A stretch of DNA of 64,000 nt, taken from contig CBDFNC010000004.1 of NCBI GenBank assembly GCA_965249895.1, forward strand, positions 62,001 to 126,000, read 5' to 3'. Below, in pieces: positions 45,439 through 55,336 of this stretch. Numbering within the stretch: the first letter of the stretch is position 1; each line of letters opens with the position of its first letter. The DNA comes from CBDFNC01 sp965249895 (GTDB lineage: Bacteria; Pseudomonadota; Gammaproteobacteria; Enterobacterales; CBDFNC01). Below the pieces are notes generated by a model, which did not search any database, was not told the DNA's origin, and worked only from the letters and a program-made list of their open reading frames with translations. The translations under genes were made by a program, and so were the position numbers.

Positions 45439-46167
45439 TTAATTTTTTATTAAGGCTAGTTGCTCTTGCATACATTTGAGCGCCGATGCCTCGGGTAATT
45501 GCCTTTGCATGCGACCGGTTAAATAGTGCTGCTTAAAAACATCAAACCATAAATCCATTATCTTGCCGTTTTTCTCCTCGCCCATCGCATCAAACACACG
45601 TCCCGCCACTTCCGCAGTAGCCAGTTGGTTATCTTTAGCCGACTCGCGGATCCGGTATCTAGATAGGTTTTCCGGATCAAATGAAAGCACGGGAAAGGCA
45701 TCCATCCACCTACTTTTACGAAACATCTTACGGGCCTGGCTCCAGCTACCGTCGAGCATAATAAACAGGGGGCGTCTGCCTTTTTCTGCTGTTGGAACAT
45801 TATTCACTACCCGCTCCGGCTCGGTATATTCTCCGGGAAAAACGATATAGGGCTGCCATTTTGGATCATTTAATACAGCCAGCATTTCTTCGTCAGGCTC
45901 AAGCCGTGACCATAGGAATGCTGTGGTGTCTTTTGCCAGATCAGCAATTAGCCGTCCGGTGTTACTCGGTTTTAAAACTTCGTCGTCATACATGACCAAC
46001 ATAAACGCCGCCCGTGTATTCAACTCTGGTTTGTGGGCGCAGATGCACAAGTGAGGCCTTATCATACAAAACTCACACCTTTCTTGCTTACTTCCCCGGG
46101 CTAAATAGGGACGAGTCGCCATGGCAAGGCGTTTTTTGTATAACTTATGGACAGCGTGGATTCGCAT
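45439..46167 (-). CDS. tapT: tRNA-uridine aminocarboxypropyltransferase (DTW domain)
   Basis: The 242-residue protein has the N-terminal zinc cluster CEFCMIRPHLCICAH and the domain motif as LDGSWSQARKM, where most members read D-x-T-W. ESAKDNQLATAEVAGRVFD completes the active site. TapT (YfiP) makes acp3U in the variable loop of some tRNAs using S-adenosylmethionine. ATG at 46167 is one option; the Cys cluster begins 30 residues in, so an internal start such as MATRPYL is possible. Confidence 0.88.
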   Translation of the reverse strand: MRIHAVHKLYKKRLAMATRPYLARGSKQERCEFCMIRPHLCICAHKPELNTRAAFMLVMYDDEVLKPSNTGRLIADLAKDTTAFLWSRLEPDEEMLAVLNDPKWQPYIVFPGEYTEPERVVNNVPTAEKGRRPLFIMLDGSWSQARKMFRKSRWMDAFPVLSFDPENLSRYRIRESAKDNQLATAEVAGRVFDAMGEEKNGKIMDLWFDVFKQHYLTGRMQRQLPEASALKCMQEQLALIKN

Positions 46168-46228
46168 TAGGACTCGGCTTTAATAACAGGTTGAGGGATT
46201 TTACTTATCAGGGTCAAACAAGCAAGGG

Positions 46229-47155
46229 TTACCAGTCAAGGTGTTGGTTGTTTTTAAGACTGCTTGCCACTTCAAGCTCAAGGCTGGCAATACTCGCGGT
46301 GAGACTACTTAAGTTTGATTCACAATCGGGGTTTTTCGCTTCAATGCCGAACCATGCATTTCCACCCGTCTTACTCACGGAGTGGCAAATTCTAGCTGTT
46401 ACTTCCACCGTTTGTTGCCACGACAAGGCGGCTGGATCTATTGTCCAAATTGGCAGGGGTGCATACCCTATGCTACAAGACAGTCTTAGCTCAATGCCTA
46501 CAGCCATTTTAAAGCAATGGGCTCGTACCTTTTCTCTCAAGCGTTCAGCGAGGTAATTGGCCTGGCGTCGGTGCAACCCCCTGGCAACAACGAGGCAGTG
46601 ACTTTTGCCCCAGCGAAACAGTAAGTCACTATTTCGAAAGCTTTGCCGTAATACTTCCGCCAGTTGTACTAAAGTTGTGTCACTGGCATCTTCGCCATAG
46701 TGCTCAGCGATACCTGAAAACTTGTCCAGTTGAACCATAAAGAAAACCAGCTCAGCTGCTTTTTTTTCAGCGTTAGCTTGGTAATCCCGCAACACCAAAT
46801 CAACCTCCTCCTGGATCCTGATATCGGCAAAACCCATATTATACAAGCCCGTTAACGCATCACTGTACGTTAGCTTATCTATCGTGCCTTGTGCGCTGTT
46901 AAGAGAATCTTTAAGGCTTACTATTTCTGCGGAAAGAGACTTATTTTTTTTGCGGTAGCTAAATAAAAGAGTTAGCAACGTAAGCAGTAACAAAGCAAGT
47001 ATAAAGCTTAAGTAAGAGGTGGGAACGCTTATCACCAATTCGCCTTGCTCAACCAGGTCAGTTTCTAGTTCACTCAGGGAGCCAGCATATGCTCCTGTGG
47101 TTAGGGCCCAAGAAATGGTAGTCAAATGAAGGAGGGTTAAAATTACCTTACACAA
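46229..47155 (-). CDS. Membrane-anchored degenerate GGDEF protein
   Basis: The 308-residue protein has a signal-type helix (residues 1-24), a second helix (SFILALLLLTLLTLLF) and a GGDEF domain (YSDALTGLYNMGF ... VQLDKFSGIAEHYGEDASD). The signature motif reads RWGKSHCLVVAR instead of GGDEF, so it should not make cyclic-di-GMP. It may bind GTP or act as a regulatory partner. It lies 61 bases upstream of tapT on the same strand. Confidence 0.85.
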   Translation of the reverse strand: MCKVILTLLHLTTISWALTTGAYAGSLSELETDLVEQGELVISVPTSYLSFILALLLLTLLTLLFSYRKKNKSLSAEIVSLKDSLNSAQGTIDKLTYSDALTGLYNMGFADIRIQEEVDLVLRDYQANAEKKAAELVFFMVQLDKFSGIAEHYGEDASDTTLVQLAEVLRQSFRNSDLLFRWGKSHCLVVARGLHRRQANYLAERLREKVRAHCFKMAVGIELRLSCSIGYAPLPIWTIDPAALSWQQTVEVTARICHSVSKTGGNAWFGIEAKNPDCESNLSSLTASIASLELEVASSLKNNQHLDW

Positions 47156-47327
47156 AGGTAAGTCCTTACGATTTATGCTGCCGTTTATTTAGTCTAGTTG
47201 TCGTGAGAAAAATCGTTTGATGTGGAAATAAGCAGTACAATCTTAAATAACATTTAGCCTGACGATTTCTCCTGAGGCAGGCTTGATAACCACCGTTTAA
47301 CACCGTTTAACACGGTGGTTATCTCTA

Positions 47328-48812
47328 CTAACTAAATAATTTCTGTAACGCTGGGACTCTTGAAAGTACCAATAAGTCCAGACAAAGTACGACCAGTAAG
47401 GTCAAACCTAACAGGGGAAAAGCAAGGGATATTAACAGCATAATTACGACCGCCCCTTTCCATAGTGGTAAATCCTTAGGTAATGGAGGAGCGCCTAAAT
47501 TCAGTGCTCCTTTTGGTCGGCGTAGCCACCACATCGCGACACCGCTGGCGCTTATAAAAGCGAATACCACACATAAAAGTGTGTTCGCCGCCAGGTTCCA
47601 GTTGGAAATATCTCCCTGGTGTAAGGCGATCCCGGCAGCCATGGCTTTAGCCATAGGGCTGTACTCGTTCCAACCGACATCCGCCAAAACATTACCTGTG
47701 TACTGGTCGATATGAACGGTTCGGTCCAGTCTGGGGTCGGTAATATCCCCGCTCATGGTGTCTGCTGAAATGGTAAACACCCCCTGCTCCCCTCGAGGAA
47801 GGTTTACCTGAAAATTGGTGAAACCAAGCTGTGTTGCTAGCGTGTTTATGGTGTCAATATTCACCACCTGATGAGCTAAAACCCCCTTGCTGCCGGCGTT
47901 TGAACCGGACTCGGGCAATGCCGTTTGTTCCAACCCCCACGGAACTTCCTTAAGGGCCCCGTGATTCATCGCTGCATGGTTTTCATCAGAAAGCGGAACA
48001 TTCTCCCATTTTTCAGCGGGGAAGCTGCTCCAGGGCTGTACTATTTTACCTCCCCAGATACCAGCCCAGGCCAACCCAGAAATGAGGAAAAACAGCAAAA
48101 ATGCGGCTGAATATAATCCCAGGCTTGCGTGAAGATCACGCCAGAAGGCACGCTTTCCACTGTTCAATCTCGGCCAAAACACACAGCTTTTACCCGCTCT
48201 ATTTCTGGGCCACCACAAATATAACCCGGTAATTACCAACATAACCGCCAGACCTGCCGATATTTCGATGATACGGTCTCCGCTATCACCCATCAACAAG
48301 GTCCCGTGGATATCATTTGCCAACGCGTACCAACTGTCGTCGCGATTTATAGTGCCCAGGACTTCATTGGTATACGGGTTCACATTTACCAGTAGGCCTT
48401 CACCGCCTTTATCCACAATAGCAATTTGACTGGATCGTGCAGGGCCCTCCGGAGGGGTATATTTTTTAACCGCAGCGTCGGGGAAAGTGACTTGCACAGC
48501 GGTTAATTGCTGTGACGGAGTAGATGGACCAGGCTGAGCTATCACATTGAGTTGCTCTCCATATCTGGCTTCCTGAATAACATCGTCATATAACATGACT
48601 AAGCCGGTAACTGACAATATGAACATAAATGGAATTACAAAAATACCTGCGTAGAAATGCCATCGCCATGTCGCTAGGTAACACTTTCTGGCCAGGGAGT
48701 TTTCTTCGACTTTAGCCGACTCTATATTTTCAATTTGCTTAAACACTAGATTTTTCCATTTTTTATTATTGTTTCCGACAGTCAGCTGACTCCCGTTACT
48801 GCGATAAAACAC
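47328..48812 (-). CDS. PepSY-associated TM-helix protein
   Basis: The 494-residue inner-membrane protein has the family start WRWHFYAGIFVIPFMFILSV, a periplasmic PepSY region, DIHGTLLMGDSGDRIIEISAG, a HASLGLYSAAFLLFF helix and C-terminal helices (four or more in all). Conserved His residues in helices suggest haem or metal binding. Such proteins are often found with siderophore receptors and may act as ferric reductases. A DUF2946-like gene lies upstream on the same strand. Confidence 0.85.
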   Translation of the reverse strand: MFYRSNGSQLTVGNNNKKWKNLVFKQIENIESAKVEENSLARKCYLATWRWHFYAGIFVIPFMFILSVTGLVMLYDDVIQEARYGEQLNVIAQPGPSTPSQQLTAVQVTFPDAAVKKYTPPEGPARSSQIAIVDKGGEGLLVNVNPYTNEVLGTINRDDSWYALANDIHGTLLMGDSGDRIIEISAGLAVMLVITGLYLWWPRNRAGKSCVFWPRLNSGKRAFWRDLHASLGLYSAAFLLFFLISGLAWAGIWGGKIVQPWSSFPAEKWENVPLSDENHAAMNHGALKEVPWGLEQTALPESGSNAGSKGVLAHQVVNIDTINTLATQLGFTNFQVNLPRGEQGVFTISADTMSGDITDPRLDRTVHIDQYTGNVLADVGWNEYSPMAKAMAAGIALHQGDISNWNLAANTLLCVVFAFISASGVAMWWLRRPKGALNLGAPPLPKDLPLWKGAVVIMLLISLAFPLLGLTLLVVLCLDLLVLSRVPALQKLFS

Positions 48813-48881
48813 AGCGGGATCAACGTTGAAGTAAGCTGACTTCGGCCAGAGAACTAATCCCTGATTTATCTTTTATGGGTT

Positions 48882-49247
48882 TTAAAAAATGGACGTTTCC
48901 GGTGGAGCTCTCGGATGATTTGATTGGTAGGGTTGTGAGTATGTTAGGTATTGGTACGTTGCAAACACGGGGGAATCGTTGCCAAAACCGTTCGCTGCAA
49001 GCTGTAAACTGTCCCACAAGATGGCAGAATTTCCGCAAGGACATTTCGAAACTTGATGCTTGTTTTCCTGCTTGGTGGATCCAACATCATCCACTTGCAC
49101 CAACTCGATCCCATTCACGGTACACAGGGCGACCCATACACCATTTATCTGGCCATGGGTATTAATCACGGGCAGGCACAACAATAACAGCCAACTTAAA
49201 AAGCTGGCTGTTAATAAACAGTTTTTAAATGCGCTGGTTTTTAACAA
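48882..49247 (-). CDS. DUF2946-like small protein
   Basis: The 121-residue protein starts with a hydrophobic signal-like helix (CLLTASFLSWLLLLCLPVI) and has a KCPCGNS motif in the middle. Length, a signal helix, a Cys pair and position before a PepSY gene fit DUF2946, a family tied to metal uptake loci. The match is by pattern and context only. Confidence 0.6.
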   Translation of the reverse strand: MLKTSAFKNCLLTASFLSWLLLLCLPVINTHGQINGVWVALCTVNGIELVQVDDVGSTKQENKHQVSKCPCGNSAILWDSLQLAANGFGNDSPVFATYQYLTYSQPYQSNHPRAPPETSIF

Positions 49248-49306
49248 TTGACTCGTCCAGTCGAATTCAACGACTGATATCCCTATTAGACTAAATTTGT
49301 CCTAGA

Positions 49307-49765
49307 CTACTCCTCAGGCAGACTGTTCCACGCTTTAGTAGCAAACAGAGGTACTGAAGTTAATGAATGTTTGTGACTGCCATCAGTTTCTTTGGTCGAA
49401 TAAGATAGATACAGCAAGGTTTGCTGTGTAGCATCGTAAATACGCCGAACCTTCAGCGACTTAAACAGTATGCTCTTCGATGCCTTAAAAACGATTTCAC
49501 CACTTTTTGATTTATCGATGGCGGCAATATGCTCAGCTAAGATCGGACCGGTTTGGCGACATGCAATACTCATATCCGACGGGTCAGAAAAATCCAAGTT
49601 GGCTTCAATATGGCTGATGTGACAGGTAACCCCAGGGACTAACGGATCCTGCGTCGCCTGAATTTTTACATCTTTAGTGGTGAACAAACCTAAACTCACT
49701 TTGCCAACGTCATCACTGCAGCCCGCCAACACCCCTGCTAAAACAAACACAACACCTGCTTTCAT
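49307..49765 (-). CDS. creA: CreA family lipoprotein
   Basis: The 152-residue protein has a lipobox (VLAGVLAGC) and the CreA segments VTCHISHIEANLDFSDPSD, SIACRQTGPI and FKSLKVRRIYDATQQTLLYL. Conserved in proteobacteria, function unclear. Stands alone. Confidence 0.9.
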   Translation of the reverse strand: MKAGVVFVLAGVLAGCSDDVGKVSLGLFTTKDVKIQATQDPLVPGVTCHISHIEANLDFSDPSDMSIACRQTGPILAEHIAAIDKSKSGEIVFKASKSILFKSLKVRRIYDATQQTLLYLSYSTKETDGSHKHSLTSVPLFATKAWNSLPEE

Positions 49766-49923
49766 AAGCCATCCTTATTCTGAGTCCACCAGCAGCGCCA
49801 ATGTTTAAATTAAACCTCTGCACATGAAAAAGACTGGCTCATGCACAAAACTCTATCAAAATACATTACTCGCTAGCTACACCCGTTATTTACAATAACA
49901 GTCACTGCCTTTTTCGTGGTTTG

Positions 49924-50709
49924 TTAGTTGTTTGCGATAATAAACAACTGGTTAAGTCGGTCCATTTCACCGGTGCGCGATGTTAACATTTTCGCGGCAC
50001 GTTTGTATTGCCCCTTGAGGTGCGATTTCAGATGTGCTGTCACAAGACTGTTCGGTATTAGCTTTAGTCTCGCAAAAACGGCCAGGGCAAAAACAGATTC
50101 CTCTTCCGACAAGTAGGCGGCGCGACTGGTTTTACTGTTATGACAACTACTACAACCACCACCGCGAAAGGTAAAGGCTGTGTTTGATAACATGATCCCA
50201 AAACCCAGATAATGCGCTAGCAGCTCCCTCGCCTGGGGCCAATAATCATCGCCGCCCGGAGGTGGCGTTGTTATCGAGGCACACAGGTAATGGGCTAAAG
50301 CAAGCGCATAGTCTGCTATTTGCATCTGCGGCTCTTTAACCAACTGGGGCTTTAAGTGAACCGGTAGCCTGCTAGCAACAAACTCTTGTGTTAACTGATG
50401 GCCGGCTCCCCGAGTTAACGGCTTATCTAGGATAAGGGCACTGCCCGGTGTTTGTTGTGTCACAAACTCAAATGGCCAATGGCCCATTCCAGAGTGAATC
50501 GCAGCCTGCCTAAATGTAGCTTCGGACAAAGTAAACGGGTCAGTCGCCTTGCTAGGGAAGAAATGATCCTGCGGTAACACCAATTGGGTTTGTGCCCGAA
50601 ACACATCCGCATCAAAATGGGTGAGCGCCCAACCGAAACAATCAAATATCCATTGCTCGCTTGCTTGGTCCACCAGCGGGGTGGATTTAAAAAAAGAAAA
50701 CATAGTCAC
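49924..50709 (-). CDS. Conserved hypothetical protein with a CxxCH motif
   Basis: The 261-residue protein has GGGCSSCHNSK near residue 190, the sequence of a covalent haem-attachment site, yet no signal peptide is present, so a cytochrome c role is unlikely. It may instead be a thiol or metal site. The rest is helical. I recognise no family. It is transcribed on the same strand as creA, 158 bases upstream. Confidence 0.65.
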   Translation of the reverse strand: MTMFSFFKSTPLVDQASEQWIFDCFGWALTHFDADVFRAQTQLVLPQDHFFPSKATDPFTLSEATFRQAAIHSGMGHWPFEFVTQQTPGSALILDKPLTRGAGHQLTQEFVASRLPVHLKPQLVKEPQMQIADYALALAHYLCASITTPPPGGDDYWPQARELLAHYLGFGIMLSNTAFTFRGGGCSSCHNSKTSRAAYLSEEESVFALAVFARLKLIPNSLVTAHLKSHLKGQYKRAAKMLTSRTGEMDRLNQLFIIANN

Positions 50710-50954
50710 TAAAATAAGCCTTAACTGCCGTCACTATAGAGGTAAACACCTGTAATTCCAATTCGATACCACACTTTCTTATTCTAGAACACAAAAACTT
50801 CTAACACTTATACAGCCGTAACCTCTCTCGGCTTGGTACCTATTAAACCTGGGTAACAGTTCCAGCTGGATTGCCAAATACCCTTGGTCGATAAACAGCT
50901 AACAGGGAGCGAATTAACCAGCCTACAAATACCAGGTTTCCGCCTACAAAATTA

Positions 50955-51794
50955 TCATCCCGCTCGCCCCATACAATACGATAGTGTGATTGGGTTAGCC
51001 GGGTTGTCGAAGATGGTTTCAGTCGTATCGCATTCGATAACACTACCGCTTCCATCTTGTACCCAACACACCGCCACCCTGTCCGCCACGCGACGCGCCT
51101 GACCCAGGTTATGGGTAACCATAATCTGAGTAATGGACGATTTTAGCTCCAACAGCAATTCTTCAATCCGCTCTGTGGATATTGGGTCAAGGGCGCTACA
51201 AGGTTCATCAAGAAGTAACAAATTAGGCTCTAGCGCTAATGCTCTCGCAATACAAAGTCGTTGCTGCTGACCACCAGAAAGCCGCAACGCGCTTTTATGG
51301 AGCCGATTATTCAGCTCTGCCCAAAGTCCTGTTTGACGAAGCACCTGTTCCATGCGACCTTCTCGCTCCGACTTTGATTTCATTCCATGGTCTTTTAACG
51401 GAAAACAAATATTCTCTTTTATGGATAGTGGAAATGGATTAGGTTGCTGAAAAACCATTCCTACGTTTTTGCGCAACACCTCCAGGGGGTGATCAGCAGA
51501 TAGTACCATTTCATTATCCAGGAAGATCTCACCACTTATTCGACATGTTTTATTAATTTCCGACATGCGATTAATACTGGCCAACAAGCTACTTTTTCCG
51601 CAACCGGAGGGGCCAACCAAGGCGAGTATTTCGTTGGGGTTAGCCACTAGCGATACACCCGTCAGCGCCGGCTGGCTGTCGTAATAGACTGATAAGTCGT
51701 TGATGGTTAGCCTAGGTGCTCTGCGTTGCACAGCAATCGGATGAACCAGGCCGGTCTTTGGTTGAATGCCCCGTAGAAAGCGCCGAATAGTCAT
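50955..51794 (-). CDS. pstB: Phosphate ABC transporter ATP-binding protein
   Basis: The 279-residue ATPase has Walker A VGPSGCGKSSLLASINRM, the PstB-typical FQQPNPFPLSIKENI, signature RLSGGQQQRLCIARAL and Walker B LLLLDEPCSALDP. Last gene of pstSCAB, six bases after pstA. The first ~28 residues are longer than in many PstB proteins, so a later start is possible. phoU and phoBR are not in the window. Confidence 0.95.
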   Translation of the reverse strand: MTIRRFLRGIQPKTGLVHPIAVQRRAPRLTINDLSVYYDSQPALTGVSLVANPNEILALVGPSGCGKSSLLASINRMSEINKTCRISGEIFLDNEMVLSADHPLEVLRKNVGMVFQQPNPFPLSIKENICFPLKDHGMKSKSEREGRMEQVLRQTGLWAELNNRLHKSALRLSGGQQQRLCIARALALEPNLLLLDEPCSALDPISTERIEELLLELKSSITQIMVTHNLGQARRVADRVAVCWVQDGSGSVIECDTTETIFDNPANPITLSYCMGRAG

Positions 51795-51800
51795 ATGTGT

Positions 51801-52637
51801 TTACCTTGGTAACCAGCGCTTGCTCAACAAACGCGAAAACAAATTGATAACGATTAAAATCACTACCAGAACCAGTGATGTCGCCGCCGCCGGGCCAGTG
51901 CCTCCAGCAACGTTCATCGCCATATCATAGATATGTACCGATAACGCTCGACCCGAATCCATAACAGATCCAGGGTAACGAGTAACGTATCCTGCGGTAA
52001 AGATCAGTACCGCGGTTTCCGCTAATGCACGGCCGATAGCAACGATAGTCGCCGCAGCAATGCCGTGTGCCGAGCTGGGTAACAACACCCGAATAATAAA
52101 ACCTGAATGAGTCAAATTTAGGGCGTGTGCAGCTTGACGATAGCGGCTTGGCGAGTACTTAATTGCCTGTTCCGACAACCTTATAAATAAAGGCAGCGCC
52201 ATACAAGCCAATGTCAATCCACCGGACAAGATAGAAAAACCGAGCCCGAGTAGCTGAGCAAAAAACAGGTAGCCAAACAAGCCAAAAACGATAGAAGGAA
52301 CGCCGGCGAGTACATCCAGTGCCAAACTAACCCGACGCCCTGTGGCCTTTTTATCGTCAACCATTTCACTTAAATAAAGGGCGCAGCCCAGGCCTATTGG
52401 AAATACGACGGACAGACAAATCGCCAAGATCAGGCCGGTTGACACCAACATAGGCGCGATCCCGCCTTGGCGACCCGCATTAATAGGCTCACTGATCAAA
52501 AATTGCCAACTGAGGTGAGATACGCCATGCGCCATCAAGTCATAAGCCATGGCTAAAGGAACTGTCACCACTAATAGTGCGACCAACCATAAGATAAACG
52601 TCATGACGCGTTCAACAAGCCTTGAATTATGCATCAT
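51801..52637 (-). CDS. pstA: Phosphate ABC transporter permease PstA
   Basis: The 278-residue protein has six membrane helices and the permease loop HALNLTHSGFIIRVLLPSSAHGI, with a PstA-typical GRALAETAVLIFTAG. Its start overlaps the pstC stop by about ten bases. Confidence 0.93.
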   Translation of the reverse strand: MMHNSRLVERVMTFILWLVALLVVTVPLAMAYDLMAHGVSHLSWQFLISEPINAGRQGGIAPMLVSTGLILAICLSVVFPIGLGCALYLSEMVDDKKATGRRVSLALDVLAGVPSIVFGLFGYLFFAQLLGLGFSILSGGLTLACMALPLFIRLSEQAIKYSPSRYRQAAHALNLTHSGFIIRVLLPSSAHGIAAATIVAIGRALAETAVLIFTAGYVTRYPGSVMDSGRALSVHIYDMAMNVAGGTGPAAATSLVLVVILIVINLFSRLLSKRWLPR

Positions 52638-53469
52638 TTCGTCCTTTTAACCTGCCACCCAAGTAGACAACAGCAAAGCTAAGCAAAAAAAGGATTAAAC
52701 CGCTGACAAAGAGAGCGTTCATGTGCGTGTCCGTCGCATAAGACATCTCCAATGCGATGTTTGCCGTCAGGGTGCGGACCGGCTCAAACAAACTATTGGG
52801 GATCTGAACGATATTACCGCTAACCATAAGCACAGCCATGGTCTCGCCTAGCGCTCGTCCGGTTTGTAATATGACGCCGGATAAGATACCTGGCATTGCG
52901 CTAGGCAATACGATACGCCAGATCTTACTCCAACGTTGCAACGCTAACGCATCAGCGGCGGCTAACCAACTTTCGGGGGTCTTTTCAAACGCATTGTCGG
53001 CACTTAACACAACCAGAGGGAGCACCATCAGCGCTAACACGAGACAGGCGGCCAGAAGGCTTGCGCCTGGAGGAATAAAGCCACTGATTAATGGTACTAA
53101 AACGATCAGCCCCCAAAACCCATAAACCACGGATGGAATACCAGACAACAGCTCCATTAAAGACCGATAGATACTTGAAATCCAGCTTGGTGCATAATAA
53201 CGACCGAATATAGCCAATAGCACACCACTCGGCCCTGCCAGCACTACAGCACCCAGGGTCACCAGCAATGAGCCGACGAGTATAGGCAACAGATTAAATG
53301 AGCCTTTGGTCGGCGCCCAATCTATATCGCGCCACAGCGGCTGTACTCCAAGCTCTGTCAAAAAAGGCAGGCTCTTTACGACGACAAAAATACCCACCAA
53401 TAACAAGATGCTCACAGTAATGCCGGCAGTAAGCGATAAGGCGAATGTAAGACGTTTACTCGTTCGCAT
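52627..53469 (-). CDS. pstC: Phosphate ABC transporter permease PstC
   Basis: About 280 residues from ATG 53469 (MRTSKRLTFALSLTAG), which overlaps the pstS stop by 14 bases; a longer frame to 53508 lies inside pstS and is less likely. Six helices, ELLSGIPSVVYGFWG and GRALGETMAVLMVSG are family marks. Confidence 0.92.
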   Translation of the reverse strand: MRTSKRLTFALSLTAGITVSILLLVGIFVVVKSLPFLTELGVQPLWRDIDWAPTKGSFNLLPILVGSLLVTLGAVVLAGPSGVLLAIFGRYYAPSWISSIYRSLMELLSGIPSVVYGFWGLIVLVPLISGFIPPGASLLAACLVLALMVLPLVVLSADNAFEKTPESWLAAADALALQRWSKIWRIVLPSAMPGILSGVILQTGRALGETMAVLMVSGNIVQIPNSLFEPVRTLTANIALEMSYATDTHMNALFVSGLILFLLSFAVVYLGGRLKGRNDA

Positions 53470-54277
53470 AAGCTGGTATGAAGAATTGCTTTTGCACCAA
53501 ATCAGCAACCCCTACCGATTGAGAAAACGTTAGAAAACGTTGTGCTAGTTCAGTTGGCTGTTTGGAAGTAACCAGATTTAAAGGTCGTGCAATCGGGAAC
53601 AGGCCTTTTTTCAAATTGTTTAATGATGCATTAACGCCGTCTATGGCTAACAGTTTGATCGGCTCGCCCTGTTCAGATTCATACGCAGCCGCGCCAATTG
53701 ACACATAACCTATGGCCAGCGGATTTCCAGCGACTGTTTTTAACCCATGCTGATTATCCCCCACAATAATGTCAGCTTTAACCTGCCGATTGTCCAGGGC
53801 AAAATGATTTAGGAATAGCTCCAATGTCGAGCGGCCTTCTGCTTTATGTACCACGACTATATCCGCATCATCACCGCCTAACTGTTGCCAGTTATCAATT
53901 TTCCCCGTATAAATTGCGATAATCTGTTCACGAGAGAGCGCCTTTACCCTATTCTCTTTATGAATAATGCTAGTAATGCCGTCCCATGCGATGGTGCTTG
54001 GGACAAGATCAGCTTCAGAGTCTTTTAAGTCGCGTGAAACCATACCGATATCAGCCAATCCATTTCGAGTATCATTTATACCTCGCGAAGAGCCGCCGGT
54101 TTGAACATTCACTCGAGTCCCGGGATTGGCTTCTTCAAATCGCCGGCCTATTTCCATAATGAGCGGCGCAACCGTGCTCGACCCCGTTAACACTAACCTA
54201 TCGGACGCCTCGTTGCCGCAGCCTGCTAATCCAACAATGGACAGCAATAGCGCTATCGCTCCTAACCACTTTTTCAT
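53456..54277 (-). CDS. pstS: Phosphate-binding lipoprotein PstS
   Basis: The 273-residue protein has a lipobox (SIVGLAGC) and phosphate-site segments LTGSSTVAPLIMEIG, QTGGSSRGINDTRNG and KAEGRSTLELFLNHF. First gene of pstSCAB. A Pho box should lie at 54280-54330, but I see no clear 18-bp match. Confidence 0.93.
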   Translation of the reverse strand: MKKWLGAIALLLSIVGLAGCGNEASDRLVLTGSSTVAPLIMEIGRRFEEANPGTRVNVQTGGSSRGINDTRNGLADIGMVSRDLKDSEADLVPSTIAWDGITSIIHKENRVKALSREQIIAIYTGKIDNWQQLGGDDADIVVVHKAEGRSTLELFLNHFALDNRQVKADIIVGDNQHGLKTVAGNPLAIGYVSIGAAAYESEQGEPIKLLAIDGVNASLNNLKKGLFPIARPLNLVTSKQPTELAQRFLTFSQSVGVADLVQKQFFIPAYANE

Positions 54278-54522
54278 CCTTCGCCCTTATTGCCGTTTAC
54301 CTATTTTTCTGAAGTAGTGTTTTAACTTTTTCATCAGTGAAATAGATAGACCTTTCCAGCACAAAATTAATTTCACAACCTGCTGAAATAACAAGAATTA
54401 CTAAATTAAGCGAGATAAAAAGATAAATCATCGAATTTTTGATGTAACAAGCATGCTGGGACAAGATGGCGATTATCAACACAACCCAGCGGGTAAGGTA
54501 ACAAGCGGAATAAGCTGCTTTT

Positions 54523-54810
54523 TTATTGAAGGGGAATGTGGAAAACCACCCTGCCACGGACTAAGTCCCACGGCACTTTACCCATTTGTGACTCGGAAAC
54601 ACTTTGAGAATTAAGGCCTGTTAAGGTGAGGTACTGACTACTGTAACGAGCGACTTGCTTTACGATCAAGCCAAATTCCGGGTGACTGACCACTACATTT
54701 GTACCAACAGAGAAGCATCGATAATGTTTGATTTTCAAAACTAACAGCATGTCACCGCTTCGGTACTGCGGGTACATGCTGTTACCTATTACTTTCAGGC
54801 AGGTTAACAA
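54523..54810 (-). CDS. sodX: Nickel superoxide dismutase maturation protease (S26-type)
   Basis: The 95-residue protein has the serine of a signal-peptidase-like active site (VIGNSMYPQYRSGDMLLV) and a Lys in LIVKQVAR. Small S26 proteases encoded directly after sodN remove the NiSOD propeptide. The start appears to be TTG at 54810, four bases after the sodN stop; this is uncertain. Confidence 0.82.
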   Translation of the reverse strand: MLTCLKVIGNSMYPQYRSGDMLLVLKIKHYRCFSVGTNVVVSHPEFGLIVKQVARYSSQYLTLTGLNSQSVSESQMGKVPWDLVRGRVVFHIPLQ

Positions 54811-54814
54811 GAAT

Positions 54815-55300
54815 TTAGTCAGTTAATTTTGGGTAAACTAACTCAAGCGCCGGTGGGTAAGGTGACGTTGCTTTATAAGTACTGATGTTTTTTGTCGCCC
54901 AGAAGATCTCCGCAAACTCATTGACCTTGTCAAGCAGTTGCAGGCTCACATCACGGTCGACATTTTGTTTGGCCTTAGAAGCCAGCAACATGATGGAATG
55001 GGTTAATTCGTGAATTTGTGGATAGGCGTCAAATTGTGGCTGTTTAAAATAGTCACCCCAGATCACCACAACTTCATCTTTTACTTTTTTACCGTGAACT
55101 TCTTTTTCATTAATCAATCGGTACAGATTTGAAGGGTTGCTATCGCCCTGCTCTGCGATTAAATCAACCATGCGGATAACAGTAAGCACAGCTAATTGCG
55201 CCTGGATAGGATCATAAATTTTACACGGAATATCACAGTGGGCGGATACAGTGTCAAAACCTACTACCCGATCCAAAACAGAAAAGGCCTTATGCAACAT
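54815..55300 (-). CDS. sodN: Nickel-containing superoxide dismutase
   Basis: The 161-residue precursor has a 20-residue propeptide ending VSA, followed by HCDIPCKIYDP, the nickel hook (His1, Cys2, Cys6 of the mature enzyme). The remainder (THSIMLLASKAKQNVDRD) forms the four-helix bundle. It detoxifies superoxide in the cytoplasm. The cleaving protease is encoded next. ATG at 55300. Confidence 0.95.
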   Translation of the reverse strand: MLHKAFSVLDRVVGFDTVSAHCDIPCKIYDPIQAQLAVLTVIRMVDLIAEQGDSNPSNLYRLINEKEVHGKKVKDEVVVIWGDYFKQPQFDAYPQIHELTHSIMLLASKAKQNVDRDVSLQLLDKVNEFAEIFWATKNISTYKATSPYPPALELVYPKLTD

Positions 55301-55336
55301 ATTCGTTCCTTAATTAGTTATGCGTTTTTCATGTTA

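Noticed and set aside
54297..54557. 86-codon minus-strand frame with one hydrophobic stretch after sodX
   Set aside because: It overlaps the end of sodX, starts at GTG without a ribosome site and matches nothing I know.
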